A stretch of DNA of 64,000 bases. Source: Coenobita brevimanus. Its lineage: Eukaryota > Arthropoda > Malacostraca > Decapoda > Coenobitidae. The position numbers and the translations under genes are program-made. The DNA lies in contig CM064715.1 in the NCBI GenBank assembly GCA_032717465.1, forward strand, positions 32,898,700-32,962,699, given 5' to 3'. Below the pieces are notes generated by a model. The model was not told the origin of the DNA. It saw only the letters and a program-made list of their open reading frames with translations, and searched no databases. Shown piece after piece: positions 1 to 10,762 of the stretch (the stretch's first letter is position 1; each line of letters starts with the position of its first letter).

Positions 1-838
1 TGTGAGAGAAGATATGGAACATGCATGCCCACACATATTACCAGACATACAATTACCAGAAAAAGAAGTACAAAAGAGTGATGTTAATTAGACAAAGGAA
101 ATGCAAATGGCCCTTACAAAATTTCAGGTTGGGTGCTGCATGAATGTGCAAAAGAGTTAAGTAGACCAATACAGTATATTCAATATTCAAGGAATCCTTA
201 GGTCAATGTAAACTACCTGATATTTGGAAGAAAGCAAACATTGTTCCCCTATTCAAGAAAGGGAACAGACAGAATCCACTCAACTACCGACCAGTATGAG
301 TGACCAGTGTTGAAAGTATAATACTAGAAATGCTGATAAGAAAATTTGGGTAAACCATCTATAAGAACTCAATATGATAACAGAAAGGCAGTTCAGTTTT
401 AGAAAGGGAAAATCAGGTGTTATTAATCTATTAAGCTAAGATGACAGAGTTGCAGAAACATCACAGAAAAGAGAGGGATGGGTGGACAGTATCTATCTAG
501 GTTTCAAGAAAGCATTTGACAGAGCACATCACCAAAGACTTTTATGGAAACTGTACTATCAAGGAGGAGTCCAAGGCAACCTGTATTGTTGGATGCAAGA
601 TTTTCTTAGAAAAGGGGAAATGAGAACAGTACCACTAAGGGGAAATTACTCATCATGGAGGGAAGTGACTACTGGAGTTCCACAGGGCTCAGTGCTGGCA
701 CCAATTATGTTTTTAGTATATATAAATGAAATAGACAATAACAGCGGAAATGGAAGCTATCTAAATATGTTTGCTGATGATGCAAAAATACAAAGGAGAA
801 TTACTAACACAGACTCTTGCAGAGAGCTGTAAGCTTCA
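1..838 (+). mobile_element. CR1/L2-type LINE, reverse transcriptase fragment (upstream half)
   Basis: The plus strand encodes a broken non-LTR reverse transcriptase from the first base of the window. Visible blocks are GPYKISGWVLHECAKEL (about 105-165), the finger block WKKANIVPLFKKGN followed by NYRPV (about 220-297), palm motif A GFKKAFDRAHH (about 500-535), motif B GVPQGSVLAPIMFLVYIN (about 675-730) and the catalytic FADD (about 769-782). The order and wording match CR1/L2/jockey-group LINEs. Stop codons and frame changes before base 480 show it is dead. The reading ends after SCREL, where an unrelated LINE starts; the same protein resumes at 2934 with EWSNNWQMEFNVDKC. The 5' end lies outside the window. 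The clade within the CR1 group is not certain. Confidence 0.85.
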
Positions 839-2933
839 CTTGGTGGTGGGATGAGGGTGTAGAAGCTGCAATTAAGGAGAAAAGAAGGCTTTTCCGGGAA
901 TGGAAGAAGGGTGGTAGCAAAGAGGAATATTTGGCTGCCAAGCGTAGGGCTAGGAGAGAGGTATACAGGGCAAAGTCTGAGTCACAGAGACAATTACTTG
1001 ATAACCTAAATCATGGGGAAAGGAAAAATATATTTAGGGTGGCAGGTCAGGTGAAGAGGGATAATCGGGATATCATAGGTGAGCAGTGTGTGAAGAATGA
1101 TGAAGGAAGGGTAGTGGTGAACAGTGAGGATATTAAAGATGCATGGAGAGAACATTATAACCGGTTGTTGAATGAGGAGTTTGACTGGGACAGGGAAGGT
1201 TTGGAGCCAGCAGATCCAGTGTCTGGCCCTTGGCCTTTGATTGATACTGCTACTGTGAGTGAGGCAATAGGCAGGATGAGGGTGGGGAAGGCAGCAGGTG
1301 TGTCTGGGTTGACTGCCGAAATGTTGAAGGCCTCAGGCGATATAGGGGTGAGTTTAGTCACTGACCTGATAAATAGGATTATTTATGAGTGTGTTGTCCC
1401 AGATGATTGGCTGAAGAGTGTAATTGTAAATGTGTATAAAGGGAAGGGTGATGCCCTGGAAAGAGGAAATTATAGAGGTATAAAGCTTTTAGATCAGATA
1501 ATGAAGGTAATGGAGAGAGTTTTAGAAGGTATGATTAGAGAAAGAGTGAATATTGATGAGATGCAGTTTGGGTTTATGCCAGGTAGGGGGACCACTGATG
1601 CCATATTCATTGTTCGACAGCTTCAGGAAAAATATATTGGTAGGAGAAGGGATCTTTATTTTGTTTTTGTTGATTTGGAAAAGGCCTTTGACGAGTCCCT
1701 AGAGAGGTGGTGAAGTGGGCAATGAGAAAGCTTGGCTTGGAGGAGTGGCTGGTTAGGGTGGTTATGGCCATGTATGTGGGTGCTCACACCCAGGTGAGAG
1801 CGAATGGAGATTTGAGTGATGAGTTTTCCGTGAATGTTGGTGTGCATCAGGGGTCAGTTTTGAGTCCCATGTTGTTTATCATGGTACTTGAAGCCCTTTC
1901 ACGTGACTTTAGAAACGGACTCCCGTGGGAGTTGTTGTATGCTGATGATTTGGTGTTGACTGCAGAGAATGAAAGGGAGGCGGAGGAAAGGTTTAGGAAG
2001 TGGAGAGATAGTATGGGGCAAAAGGGTTTAAGGGTAAATGCAGATAAAACAAAAGTGATGATATCTAGGGTTGGTGGCGGTACTGTCAAAGACGAGGGAG
2101 AGTGGCCATGTGCAGTTTGCCACAAGGGCGTGGGAAGTAATTCCATCTTGTGCGGTGTGTGTGATAAATGGGTGCATAAGAGATGTAGTGGTATCAGAGG
2201 TAGATTGCGAGATAATGCTGATTTTATGTGTACGGTGTGCCGGGGTGAGCAGGTGGAGATCGTCAGACGTGAAAGGATTGAACTTGCTGGTGAATCTCTT
2301 GAGTGTGTGGAAGAGTTTTGTTATTTGGGAGACATGTTTTGTGCTGGAGGTGGGGCTGGAGCTAGCTCTGTGGCTAGGGTGAGAAGTGGTTGGAAGAAGT
2401 TCAGGGAGCTCTTGCCTCTCCTGACATTAAGAGGGCTCTCCCTACGTGCTAAGGGGTCTTTGTATGCAGCATGTGTTAGGAGTGTAATGCTGTATGGCAG
2501 TGAGACCTGGGTAGTGAAGGAGGAAGACATTCGCCGGCTCAGACGTACAGAAATGACAATGATTAGGTGGATGTGCAGTGCGTCCCTGTGTCCAAGGCCT
2601 GGAGGGGCTGGGTTTACAATGGAAGAGTTGAGAGGTAGGATGGGACTGGAGTGTATTGGTGTTGTGATGAGGAGAGGTAGATTGAGGTGGTTTGGACATG
2701 TGGTGAGGATGGGGAATGATAATTGGGTGAGGAAGGTGAGAAGTGTTAATATTGGGGGTGGGGTTATGAGGGGTAGACCGAGAAAGACATGGGACGAGGT
2801 CATTAAGTGTGACCTTAGGGTTAAGGGACTGAACAGGGAGGCTGCAATGGATCGTGCAGCGTGGAGAGCCGCCATTAGGTGACCAAGGCCGACACATGCA
2901 AGCATGTTGGAGCCTTTAAAAACGAAACGAAAC
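839..2933 (+). mobile_element. RTE/Proto2-like LINE nested in the CR1 element
   Basis: A 5'-truncated LINE lies between the two halves of the CR1 copy. Its coding part begins around WWWDEGVEAAIKEKRR and ends at 2881. The 3' end is a short tail followed by three GAAAC-type units (about 2920-2936), a simple-repeat tail typical of RTE-like LINEs instead of poly(A). Compared with other CR1 proteins, roughly eight host codons between CREL and EWS are missing, so insertion was probably accompanied by a small target deletion. No target-site duplication could be seen. Confidence 0.8.
841..2881 (+). pseudogene. LINE reverse transcriptase with internal PHD-type zinc finger
   Basis: This is the C-terminal two thirds of a LINE pol protein, about 680 codons. 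The endonuclease is missing by 5' truncation. Visible parts are a basic linker, the finger block YKGKGDALERGNYRGIKLL (about 1434-1490), QFGFMPGRGTTDA (about 1564-1600), motif A DLEKAFD (about 1672-1692), HQGSVLSPMLF (about 1846-1878), the catalytic YADD (about 1938-1949), a Cys4-His-Cys3 zinc finger (about 2107-2243), then CYLGD and a C-terminal part with RRTEMTMIRWMC, RWFGHV and GRPRKTW. One missing base near 1692 breaks the frame after DLEKAFD; the rest, from 1707 to 2882, is open for 391 codons. Apart from that lesion the sequence is well preserved, which suggests a fairly recent copy. Family assignment (RTE/Proto2-like) rests on motif wording, not on a tree. Confidence 0.85.
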
Positions 2934-3840
2934 GAATGGAGCAATAACTGGCAAATGGAATTCAATGTGGACAAGTGTCATGTAATTATGTTTGGTAAAA
3001 GTGGAAAAAGACCAGATTGGGATTACAAATTACGAAGTTCATCCCTATAGATATCAGAAAGAGAGAAGGACCTAGGAGTGATTATTAATAACAGACTATC
3101 TCCGGCTGACCACATCAGTGAGAAGGTACGGAACATGTATACACTGCATGCAAATATGAGAATAGCATTCACATACATAAATGAAGACAAGCTGAAAAAT
3201 ATAAGGTTGAAATAAAATATCGAAAAGATAGACAAAAGGTACAGTAGGAGAGACAGATAGCCAAACTGATAGTTAGACGTATAAGTACAGCAAAGAGACA
3301 GATATATACAGAAATACACAACACAGACAGATAAACAAACAGGTGGGTAAGTAACAGACGAGAATAATCATTCATCCGACCAACTCTGGAGTATGCATCA
3401 GTCGTTTGGAATATTCATCTCATAAAACACCTAGATAAGACTGAAAAAAGTTCAACGGCTACTACAAGATGGGTACCAAGTTTAAGGGATATAAGCTACG
3501 AAGAAAGGCTAGAAAAAATTGAATCTACTAACATTACAGGAGAGAAGGAAAAGAGGAGACATGATTATGCTATAAAATGCGTCTCAGGGAAAGAGAAAAC
3601 AGATATAAATGAGTAGATAACCTATGGGAAAGCATCAGCAAGAGGACACTGTAAAAAAAAAATACATAAAAAGTGTAAGGAAATTCAGTTTCCCAAATAG
3701 GACAATTGATCAGTGGAATGCACTACTGAATGAAATATTGTGTGCCAAAACAATTCACAAATTGAAGAATACGTATGATAAGAGTGATTTAATACACGGG
3801 ACAGTACGAGCTCTACTTATTCCTGTTAAGATGCAATTAT
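2934..3840 (+). mobile_element. CR1/L2-type LINE, downstream half
   Basis: This continues the copy that begins at base 1. It encodes EWSNNWQMEFNVDKCHVIMF (about 2934-2995), EREKDLGVIINNRL (about 3060-3105), RPTLEYASVVWN (about 3378-3412) and the C-terminal SFPNRTIDQWNALLNEI (about 3688-3740), the usual order for the end of a CR1 reverse transcriptase. A decayed A/G-rich stretch (3210-3362) replaces part of the protein between these blocks, and several stops and frame changes are present. It ends near an (AC)n tract at 3864. Confidence 0.8.
3210..3362. repeat. degenerate ACAG/ATAG-rich insertion in the CR1 copy
   Basis: About 150 bases of imperfect agacagata-type words separate two adjacent CR1 protein blocks, DKLKNIR and FIRPTLEY. 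It has no coding sense and looks like a decayed simple repeat that expanded or inserted in the LINE. Confidence 0.5.
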
Positions 3841-3863
3841 GGAAGAACAATAATGTAGGTAAG

Positions 3864-3864
3864 A

Positions 3865-3893
<29 letters not shown>
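3864..3893. repeat. (AC)n microsatellite
   Basis: Uninterrupted AC dinucleotides directly after the CR1 3' end. The next 100 bases, up to the start of RTE-1 near 3995, show nothing recognisable. Confidence 0.95.
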
Positions 3894-3896
<3 letters not shown>

Positions 3897-4007
3897 GAGC
3901 TCAAAAACAATATTTCTCCGCCTTGCTGAAGGATGTCGTTACTTGTTCCTATCACATTCGGCAATAATTGGCACAAAGTAAACAAGCATTAAAAGCCAAC
4001 CGGAAGT

Positions 4008-5111
4008 AGGTGAAAATGAGAGAGTAAAAGTAGGTGAATGTATTCTTGTGTACAAGACATAGACGGAGAAGATAGGGGAGTATGGATCAGTTGGATCAAG
4101 GACTGCGAACATAAGACTGAAGGTAGGAATACAAACGTGGGCGATTGCGCGTGTGTATGGCCAACGCAAGATAATGCAAGCAGAGTGAAAAATGAGTTCT
4201 TGGCAAATGTGGAAGCGTGCATGGAAAAGATTGAGAGGAATGAGAGAGTGTTTTTGATTGGAGATATGAATGGAAAAGCAAGGAATGTTAAGTTGGATGA
4301 AGTAGTTGGTAGGGGGTTGGTGACAGCCAATACCCTCTTTAGGCACCAAATGATCCACAGGTGTACGTGGCGAGTGATGAAAGGGGTGGGTGGTGAACTG
4401 AATGAAAGGAAGGCAATGACTGAATATGTGTATTGCAATGGATGCAAGGGCATACAGAGGTTCGGGAAGGGGACTTTCTGACAACCATTTGGTGGCAATG
4501 AAATTCAGTGTACAAATGCAATGAAGCAATTGAAAGAAGGAAGGACAGGAGGAAGCAATCCATAAGAGGAGGGTAGAAAGGTTGCAAGAAGATGGAAAAA
4601 AGGCAAAATATAAAGGAGAAATGGAGGAGCGGTTGGGTAAATATGATCTGGAGGAGAAGGGGGAGGTGGAAGATGTGTGCAAGATATTCTCAGAAGAAGT
4701 GTGTGCAGCATGGGAGGTGGTGTGTGAGGTAAAGAGAAGACGAAAGCGGGTGCAAGGAACAGCATGGTGGAATGAAGAGTTGAGACAAGCTGTGGTTCAA
4801 AAGAAGAAGGCACATAATGAGTGGATGGGAAGCAGAGACAAGGAGGAAGTTGAGTGACGGAAGACAAAGCAATATGTACAGAGGAAAGCAGAAGTTAACA
4901 GATTAGTAAGAGAGAGTAAGAGGAGAGTTGATGAGGAATTTGGAAGGAATCTGAGTGTAAAGTTGAAGGAATGTAAGAAAATGTTCTTGAAGGAGGTAAG
5001 GAGAGTTAGAATGGGTGATAAAGGAGTTAGTAGGGGGGTGAAATATAAGAAAGTAGATTGATAGTGGAGAAGGGAGAAAAAGTGAGTAGGCTATATGGAG
5101 AGAACATTTAA
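4008..5111 (+). pseudogene. RTE-1 copy 1: endonuclease C-terminus and linker
   Basis: This encodes the second half of an APE-type endonuclease and the linker before the reverse transcriptase. Visible are VGIQTWAIARVYG-like sequence, RVKNEFLANVEACMEKIER, the catalytic-loop block LIGDMNGKARN (about 4252-4285), HRCTWRVMKG, and the linker with TAWWNEELRQAVVQKKKAH (about 4765-4815). It matches the copy at 18.5-19.7 kb residue by residue. Several frame changes break it, for example near 4180, 4450 and 4857. The N-terminal endonuclease motifs are absent through truncation. Confidence 0.8.
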
Positions 5112-5221
5112 CCTTTAGCCATTGTCAGCAGTTGCTGAGAAGCACCTGATAAAAAATAAAAATCTTCATATAGATGCCCCTAACCACAAGAATGGAACAC
5201 AAATATAGTTCCATTGCATTA

Positions 5222-5465
5222 TTAAGGTTTTAGCAATCTATATATAGACTCTACCGCATGTAAGGTTTTAACATAATCTACTGTATATATAGACTCTAAC
5301 ACATGTAAGGTTTTAATATAATCTATATATAGACTCTACTGCATGTGCGGTTTTAACATAAGCTATATATAGACTCTACTGTCCGTAAAGTTTGAACATA
5401 ATCTATGTATAGACACCACCGCATGTAAGGGTTTAACATAATATATATATAGACTCTACCACAAT
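5222..5465. repeat. ~40-bp tandem minisatellite within the piggyBac-like element
   Basis: Five to six imperfect units each contain the words taaggttttaacataa and tatatatagactctac. Units differ by a few bases and one or two indels. The array lies in the 3' subterminal region of the transposon. Confidence 0.85.
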
Positions 5466-5649
5466 GTTGAACAGTTGCATTATTTCATTAACATAGCAAA
5501 AAGGGTGTTGCAAGCATCTGGTTAGTGGAGTGGTATGAGTAGACTGTAGGCTTCTTTTCTATGCCTTGTAAAATGTCTAATCCAAAACGATATACATCTC
5601 CCCAACATGTGTTTAGTTCCACATCAGATCTCTATGTTTTCTCATCATT

Positions 5650-5955
5650 TTCCCCTCCCTTCTCTTTTCTTCACAGACCTTGGCAGCATATTTGTTTGCT
5701 TCTCTCACTATATGTTCATTTATATCCCGGTCTACAAAAGACATAAAAATCTCAAGTGGGTCCTGAGGATTTTGCAAAACTACTTTGACCCTTGTATCTC
5801 AAGTAAATGGCAATCGTTCTCTACTAAATGGAGAATGACTCAACCACCCAACTGGACTGTCATCATTATCATCAACTTCTGCACTTGACAGATTATCATC
5901 TGACTCCTCTGCAGTCTCAAGCTGTGATTCATCACCACTATCAGTGTCATTACCA
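5650..5955 (-). pseudogene. piggyBac-type transposase, N-terminal fragment
   Basis: On the minus strand an acidic leader (DTDSGDESQLETAEESDDN) leads into SREERLPF-type sequence, one stop, then VVLQNPQDPLEIFMSFV and IVREANKYAAKVCEEK. The pattern of an acidic N-terminus followed by a P-x-D/E-x-F block and a TN-x-YA-like block is characteristic of the piggyBac transposase family (DDE_Tnp_1_7). No catalytic aspartates or C-terminal cysteine-rich domain can be found downstream. The fragment is a pseudogene of a mobile element. Confidence 0.65.
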
Positions 5956-6388
5956 CCACTGTGTGATGTAGAATCACGGCTAATATATCATCAATAATAT
6001 CATCATCCAAATCCTGATCTAGAATAAATGAGTTCTCATCATTAATAATGTTCCTCGCTGTGTGGGACATGATTATGTCTACAATATCCAAATATCAAAA
6101 GAAAATTAGAAACTCAGGTATACAGAAGAAACAAAAGAATGTTGTGTTCCTTCTAGGAGCTGGGAACAGACTGATTGAGTCACTAAGTGAGCAACCTCAT
6201 ATAATTCACCTGTTACCTGTACGTTGCCAGTTAGGGATATTTGAGGCTCTAGGACACTTACACATTGCCGACTATATATAGTCTCTGCTATGATTTACAG
6301 GGGACAATTTTTGGAGAAGTGTCTATATGTAGTATCCCCGCAATATTTCAGTAGTTTTTGCACAGTCTATATATAATTCCGCCGCCGG

Positions 6389-7211
6389 CTAAGGAACTGT
6401 TAAACATAGAGAATGAAAGTAATGCGAATAAAAGTGACAGGGAAATGGCTGGGAGGAGGAGTGAGGTGATAAGGGAGGAAGAGATCAGTAGGATGGAAGT
6501 AGTGGAACCAATGAAGAAAGTCAAAATGGGGAAGCCTCAGGAGTTGACGGAGTGTGTGGTGAAATGACGAGGCATGGTGGAAAGATAGCAGCATAATGGC
6601 TATGGAAGATGTGCAGATTGGCCTGGGAGGAAGGAAGAGTCCCAGGTGAATGGAAGTCAGGTATTTTATTCCCCTATTCAAAGGAAAAGGGGAAAACGAA
6701 TTGTGTGGTAATCACAGGGGAATTTGTCTTCTTAGTGTAATAGGAAAACTATGTGGTAAGATACTTATTGAGAGAGTTAGGGAAATAACAGAGGAATTAG
6801 TTGGAAAAGAACAAGGAGGTTTTAGGAAAAGAAGACGTTGTGTAGATCAGATATTCATCCTTAGATCTTTATTGGAAAACTTTCTAGAGAAGGGAGAGAA
6901 GCTGTATGGAGACTTCATGGATTTGGAGACAGAGTGGATAGACTAGGAAGGTGGAAAATATTAAAAATGAACGGAGTAAATGAGAAACTGTTAAATGACG
7001 TAAAGAGTATATATGAGGGCGCTAAGGCTGCAGTCCGTGAGGATGGCGACCTGAATGAGTTTTTTTCTATCTGAATGTTGGATTGAAACAGGGATCTGTC
7101 ATGTCTCCATGGTTGTTCAGTCTGAATATGAATTGGATGATAAAAGATATACAAGGTAGGGTAGTGGATGTTGGGGAGGCCCTAATGAGAGATGGAAACA
7201 TTTGGAAACTT
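6389..7211 (+). pseudogene. RTE-1 copy 1: reverse transcriptase fingers and palm
   Basis: The sequence resumes with KELLNIENESNANKSD and continues through EEEISRMEVVEPMKKVKMGK, IPLFKGKGENELCGNHRGIC (about 6670-6725), EEQGGFRK-like KEQGGFRKRRRCVDQIF (about 6808-6860) and a damaged motif A: FMDLE is followed directly by TEWID, so the usual KAYD is lost. Motif B survives as GSVMSPWLFSLNM (about 7086-7130). There are frame breaks near 6545, 6590, 6940 and 7070. It ends at GNIWKL, one turn before the catalytic ADD, where LINE-D is inserted. Confidence 0.8.
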
Positions 7212-7270
7212 GTTGTTGTTGTTGTTGGCGCCTACTCCCATCCGGGAGTTCTTGTCTTTAAACAAGATGG

Positions 7271-7319
7271 CTTATTTATTTATTTATTTATTTTTATTTT
7301 TATTTATTTTTTTTTTTTC
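7271..7319. repeat. (TTTA)n/poly(T) tract at the LINE-D 3' end
   Basis: TTTA units followed by a T run lie directly after the LINE-D stop codon region; on the coding strand they are A-rich 3' UTR sequence. Confidence 0.9.
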
Positions 7320-10300
7320 TCAGTCTCTGTTGTTCATTTCTATGTTGCTCCTTATATTCATAATTACTTCTCTTCGTTTCATTATTCTGCCCACTGTATT
7401 TGCTACAACCTGTAATTCATTTTGTTTTAGTATTTCTGTTATTGATTCTTTTCCTTTAATGTCGTTTGTTAAATCTTCGTATGCTTCACATATAAATAAA
7501 TGATGCTGATTTTCATTCTCTTCTTGGCACATGTCACATATAAGGTTAGGCTCATACTTTTTCTTATAATTTTCCTTCACTTCTAGCATTCTGGTTCGAA
7601 TAAAAAATATAATCTTTGCGCTTTCAAACTCTATTTCCTCTAGGTATCTCTGTTGGCCTATTTCTTGTTCCACTGATTCCTTTGTCTTACTCCCTTTTCT
7701 CATGTCTTCACAAATTTCTTCTTTATTTTTTGTCATTATTTTTTCTTTTATTACCCTTTTTGCCACTCTCTCTTCTAATGTTTCTAAGTCTTCAGGTATG
7801 CTGTACTTTTCTTTAATGTCTTTTATTTCTCTCATGTACTCTCTTTCAAAATCTTCACAATGTTTTCTCATCTTTAATTCAACAGCGTCTTCTTCCCTAT
7901 TCTTGAGTTCAATGTAATATTCAAGTTTTCTTTGATTAATTTTGTGTTCTATTTTTACTTCCTGTGTTTCATATAATAAAGCACATTTCGGTGTTGTCCT
8001 TGGTACTTTGATTAATTTTGTTAAGTACTGAGTCTGAACATTATTTAGAGCTTTCTTTTCTTTTTCTCTTAATGTTTTCCCACTTTCCCCTCCAAACAAC
8101 ATTATCGGTAATACACAAGTATTAAATAATTTTAGCCCAATTTTAATTCTACTTTTTTTCAGTTCTTTTCTATTTATGATGTTAATACATTCATTTGCCG
8201 CTACCCTTGCTTTATTTATCATATTTTCCACTTTAATATTCTGTTTCCCTTTTTCTTGTATAATTATTCCCAGGTACTTATGACTTTGTGTTCTTACAAT
8301 TTCTTTACCATTTATTTTTACTGTTTTTCCCTTGCCTACTAATGCTGATTGCTTTGTTTTATGTTCATTAATTTCTAGTCTTTTTAATTTTGAAATACTT
8401 CAATTGTGTTTATTGTATCCTGTATTTTGTAATTTTCCTCTATTGCCATGATATCATCTTGAAATATTAATGGGCTTATCCTTACATTTCCTATTTTCCA
8501 ATTACTTTCTTTTTCCCTCATCATTCTGCTTAGTGAATCCATAGTTATTGAACTTATTTTGGCCCCTAGCACTGATCCCTGTCTTATCATCTCCTGTACA
8601 TACACTCCTTTACATTCTCCAATTTCTGTCATAGGTATCAATTCATTTTTCATATTAATTTCATATATCATTCTCCAGTTTTTACCCTTTATTCCCTTTA
8701 GCCATAACTCCTTCATTACTTCCTTTAATACCATTTTGTCAAAGCACTTTGATACATCAAAATATACTGCTGTTATTTCTTTCTTTTTCTGTTGTGCTTC
8801 TTCAATAATATTTCTTATAAAAAAATTATGTTCCCTTACTGATTTTCCTTTCCTTGCCCCGCACTGGTAATCACTCATATTCTCCATCTTTTCTGTCTCC
8901 TTCATTTCTATTAATTTCTCCATCATTTTCATCAGGTGTGAGTTCAGTATCAGTCCTCTATAATTGTTTAAATCTTTCTTGTTACCTTTTCCCTTATATA
9001 TATTTTTTATGTATGCCTTGTGCCATTCATTTGGTATTATTTCTCTATCATATATTTTCATCACCATTCTTATTATTGAATCCTTCATACTTTTCCCACA
9101 TCTTTTAATCATTTCATTGCTAATTTTATCTGGGCCAGTTGCTTTACCAGTCTTTAACTTTGTTATTACCATTTTCACCTCTTCCTCACTTAATTTTTTC
9201 TCTTCCTTGTTTTCGTACATCCAACATTCTCTGATCATACTCTCTAAGCAGTCTGTGTATTCCTCATATCCTTTTGTTAAGTCATTTGTTTTGTATATCT
9301 CTTTATAGTATTCTGTAACTCTTTCTTTTATCTTTTCTGGGTTTCTTATATCACTTCCATCTTTATCTCTTACTACATACTGCCACTGGGGTTTCTTGTT
9401 AAGTCTTCTCCTTAACTTCCACAGCGTATCACTATTATTTCTTTTATCATTAAGCCGATTACTAATTTCTTCTATTCTTCTTTCCTCATTTTCATTTATA
9501 TATTTTGCTATATTTTGCTCAATCTCTTTTCTTTCTGTTATAAAGTTTGCTTTTCTGGTTTTATTGTTCTCTTTTCTTATTTGTTTCCTTATCTTCCTTT
9601 TTCTTTCCATTAATATCTTCACCCTGTTATCTATTCCTGGTTTAACCCTTTTTGACATTCTTATTTTCCCAAATGCTTTATCCAGTATATTATACACCAC
9701 TTTCTTCCACTTATTCCACTCAGTTTCAATACTTTGTTCTTGGTAGTTTACTTTTTTCCACATCCTCTCAAAAATTTCATTTTTCTCTGTCATTTCTTTA
9801 AACTTTTCCCATCCTCCTTCTTTTTTAAAGTACCACTGTTTTACATAGTCATTCCTTACTTCTTTCATTTTATCATCCATTGCTATTAATATTGTATTAT
9901 GATCTGTTTCTTTAACTTCTTTGTTTTTGTATTTCGTTAGCTTGTACATTCCTTCCTCATCTATATTCATATCTATTATGTCCTCGTATACACTCCTATT
10001 CGTTATCACATAATCTAATATAGATTTTTCCTCATTATTTCTTGTGTTTACTCTTGTCCATATAACTTTACATTTTTCTGTTCCATTTACAATTACACCT
10101 TTAACATTTTCTACCATTTGGATCAGTGCTTTGCCTGCTTCATTTTTCCCTACATTATTTCCAACTATACCATCCTCCTGATTTCCTATTTTTACGTTTA
10201 AGTCTCCAATTATTATATAATCTTCACCCACTTTTTCTATGTTTCTAATGTGTTCTTTGAGATACTGAAACTGTTCCCTAATTTTATTGTTTGTCACCCT

Positions 10301-10758
10301 TCCTTCTGTTCTTCCATATACACTAATTACATTCAGTGCTCTTTTTCTGGTTTCTATTCTTACTGTCATTTCTTCTATATCTTCTGTTTCCTCACTGATT
10401 TTTACTGTGTTTAACTGTGAATTTATTTTGACCATAATTTCTATTCCTCCACCCACCTTATTTTCTCTGTTATTATTATATGCTTTATATCCTTCTAGCT
10501 TCACCACTTCTCCTCTTCTCAAGAACGTTTCATTAAGTACTATAATTTCTGGGTCTATTTTGTTTGTCACTTCTCTTAAACTTACTTGCTTTTCTTTAAT
10601 TCCTCTACAATTTGCATACAAAATTTTAATATTTTTACCATAATTTTGATACTCTATACTGCTGTGTTTTCTATTTTCATTTGTTTTATGAGTAACTTTG
10701 TTCTTTATTTTGTCTTCTTTTTCCCTGTCATTTATATTCTCATTTTCCCTCACATTCT
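7320..10758 (-). pseudogene. LINE-D pol: APE endonuclease, reverse transcriptase, CCHC finger
   Basis: About 1,145 codons on the minus strand, open except for one base lost near 8395 between EVFQN and KLKRLEINEHK. The first 28 residues of the upstream open frame are antisense RTE-1 and do not belong. The endonuclease shows ANCRGIKEK, VLNETFL, IIGDLNVKIG, SILDYVI and TDHN, all expected catalytic positions. The reverse transcriptase shows NIYKGKGNKKDLNNYRGL, YQCGARKGKS, motif A FDVSKCFDKM, RQGSVLGAKIS and motif C FQDD, where most LINEs have a small residue before DD. After RT come YLGIIIQEKG and a zinc knuckle CDMCQEENENQHHLFIC (C-x2-C-x8-H-x4-C). I cannot name the clade. Single-frameshift decay suggests recent activity. 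Confidence 0.85.
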
Positions 10759-10762
10759 TTCT

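Larger units (their letters stand above)
5112..6388 (-). mobile_element. piggyBac-like DNA transposon remnant
   Basis: The insert sits precisely at a TTAA in the RTE-1 coding sequence: TTAA at 5108-5111 on the left, CTAA at 6389-6392 on the right (one base changed), after which the RTE-1 frame resumes with KELLNIENE. The element begins CCTTTAGCC and, on the other strand, CCGGCGG; these ends agree only weakly. Subterminal TATATAGACT words on the left are inverted on the right. The minus strand holds the N-terminal part of a piggyBac transposase (about 5955-5650), but the DDE core is missing, so this is an internally deleted copy. Confidence 0.7.
7212..10762 (-). mobile_element. LINE-D: nearly intact APE-type non-LTR retrotransposon
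   Basis: A 3.55-kb LINE on the minus strand interrupts RTE-1 just before its RT active site. Its 3' end, at the low coordinates, runs through (ATTT)n/poly(A) sequence (7271-7319 as seen on plus) into a GCGCC-containing segment and ends in (AAC)n, seen as (GTT)n at 7212-7227. Its coding strand is strongly A-rich. The 5' junction lies near 10762, where the RTE-1 reading SDDTVLLGED returns. No clear target-site duplication is visible. It carries one long protein with a single frame break, making it the best preserved element in the window. Confidence 0.85.

Noticed and set aside
2321..2974. Long open frames on the minus strand opposite the LINE at 839-2933
   Set aside because: They are antisense shadows of the RT gene; composition follows the complementary codons and no protein family is visible.
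5222..5465. CRISPR array
   Set aside because: The units are contiguous and diverged without unique spacers, and the context is a eukaryotic transposon.
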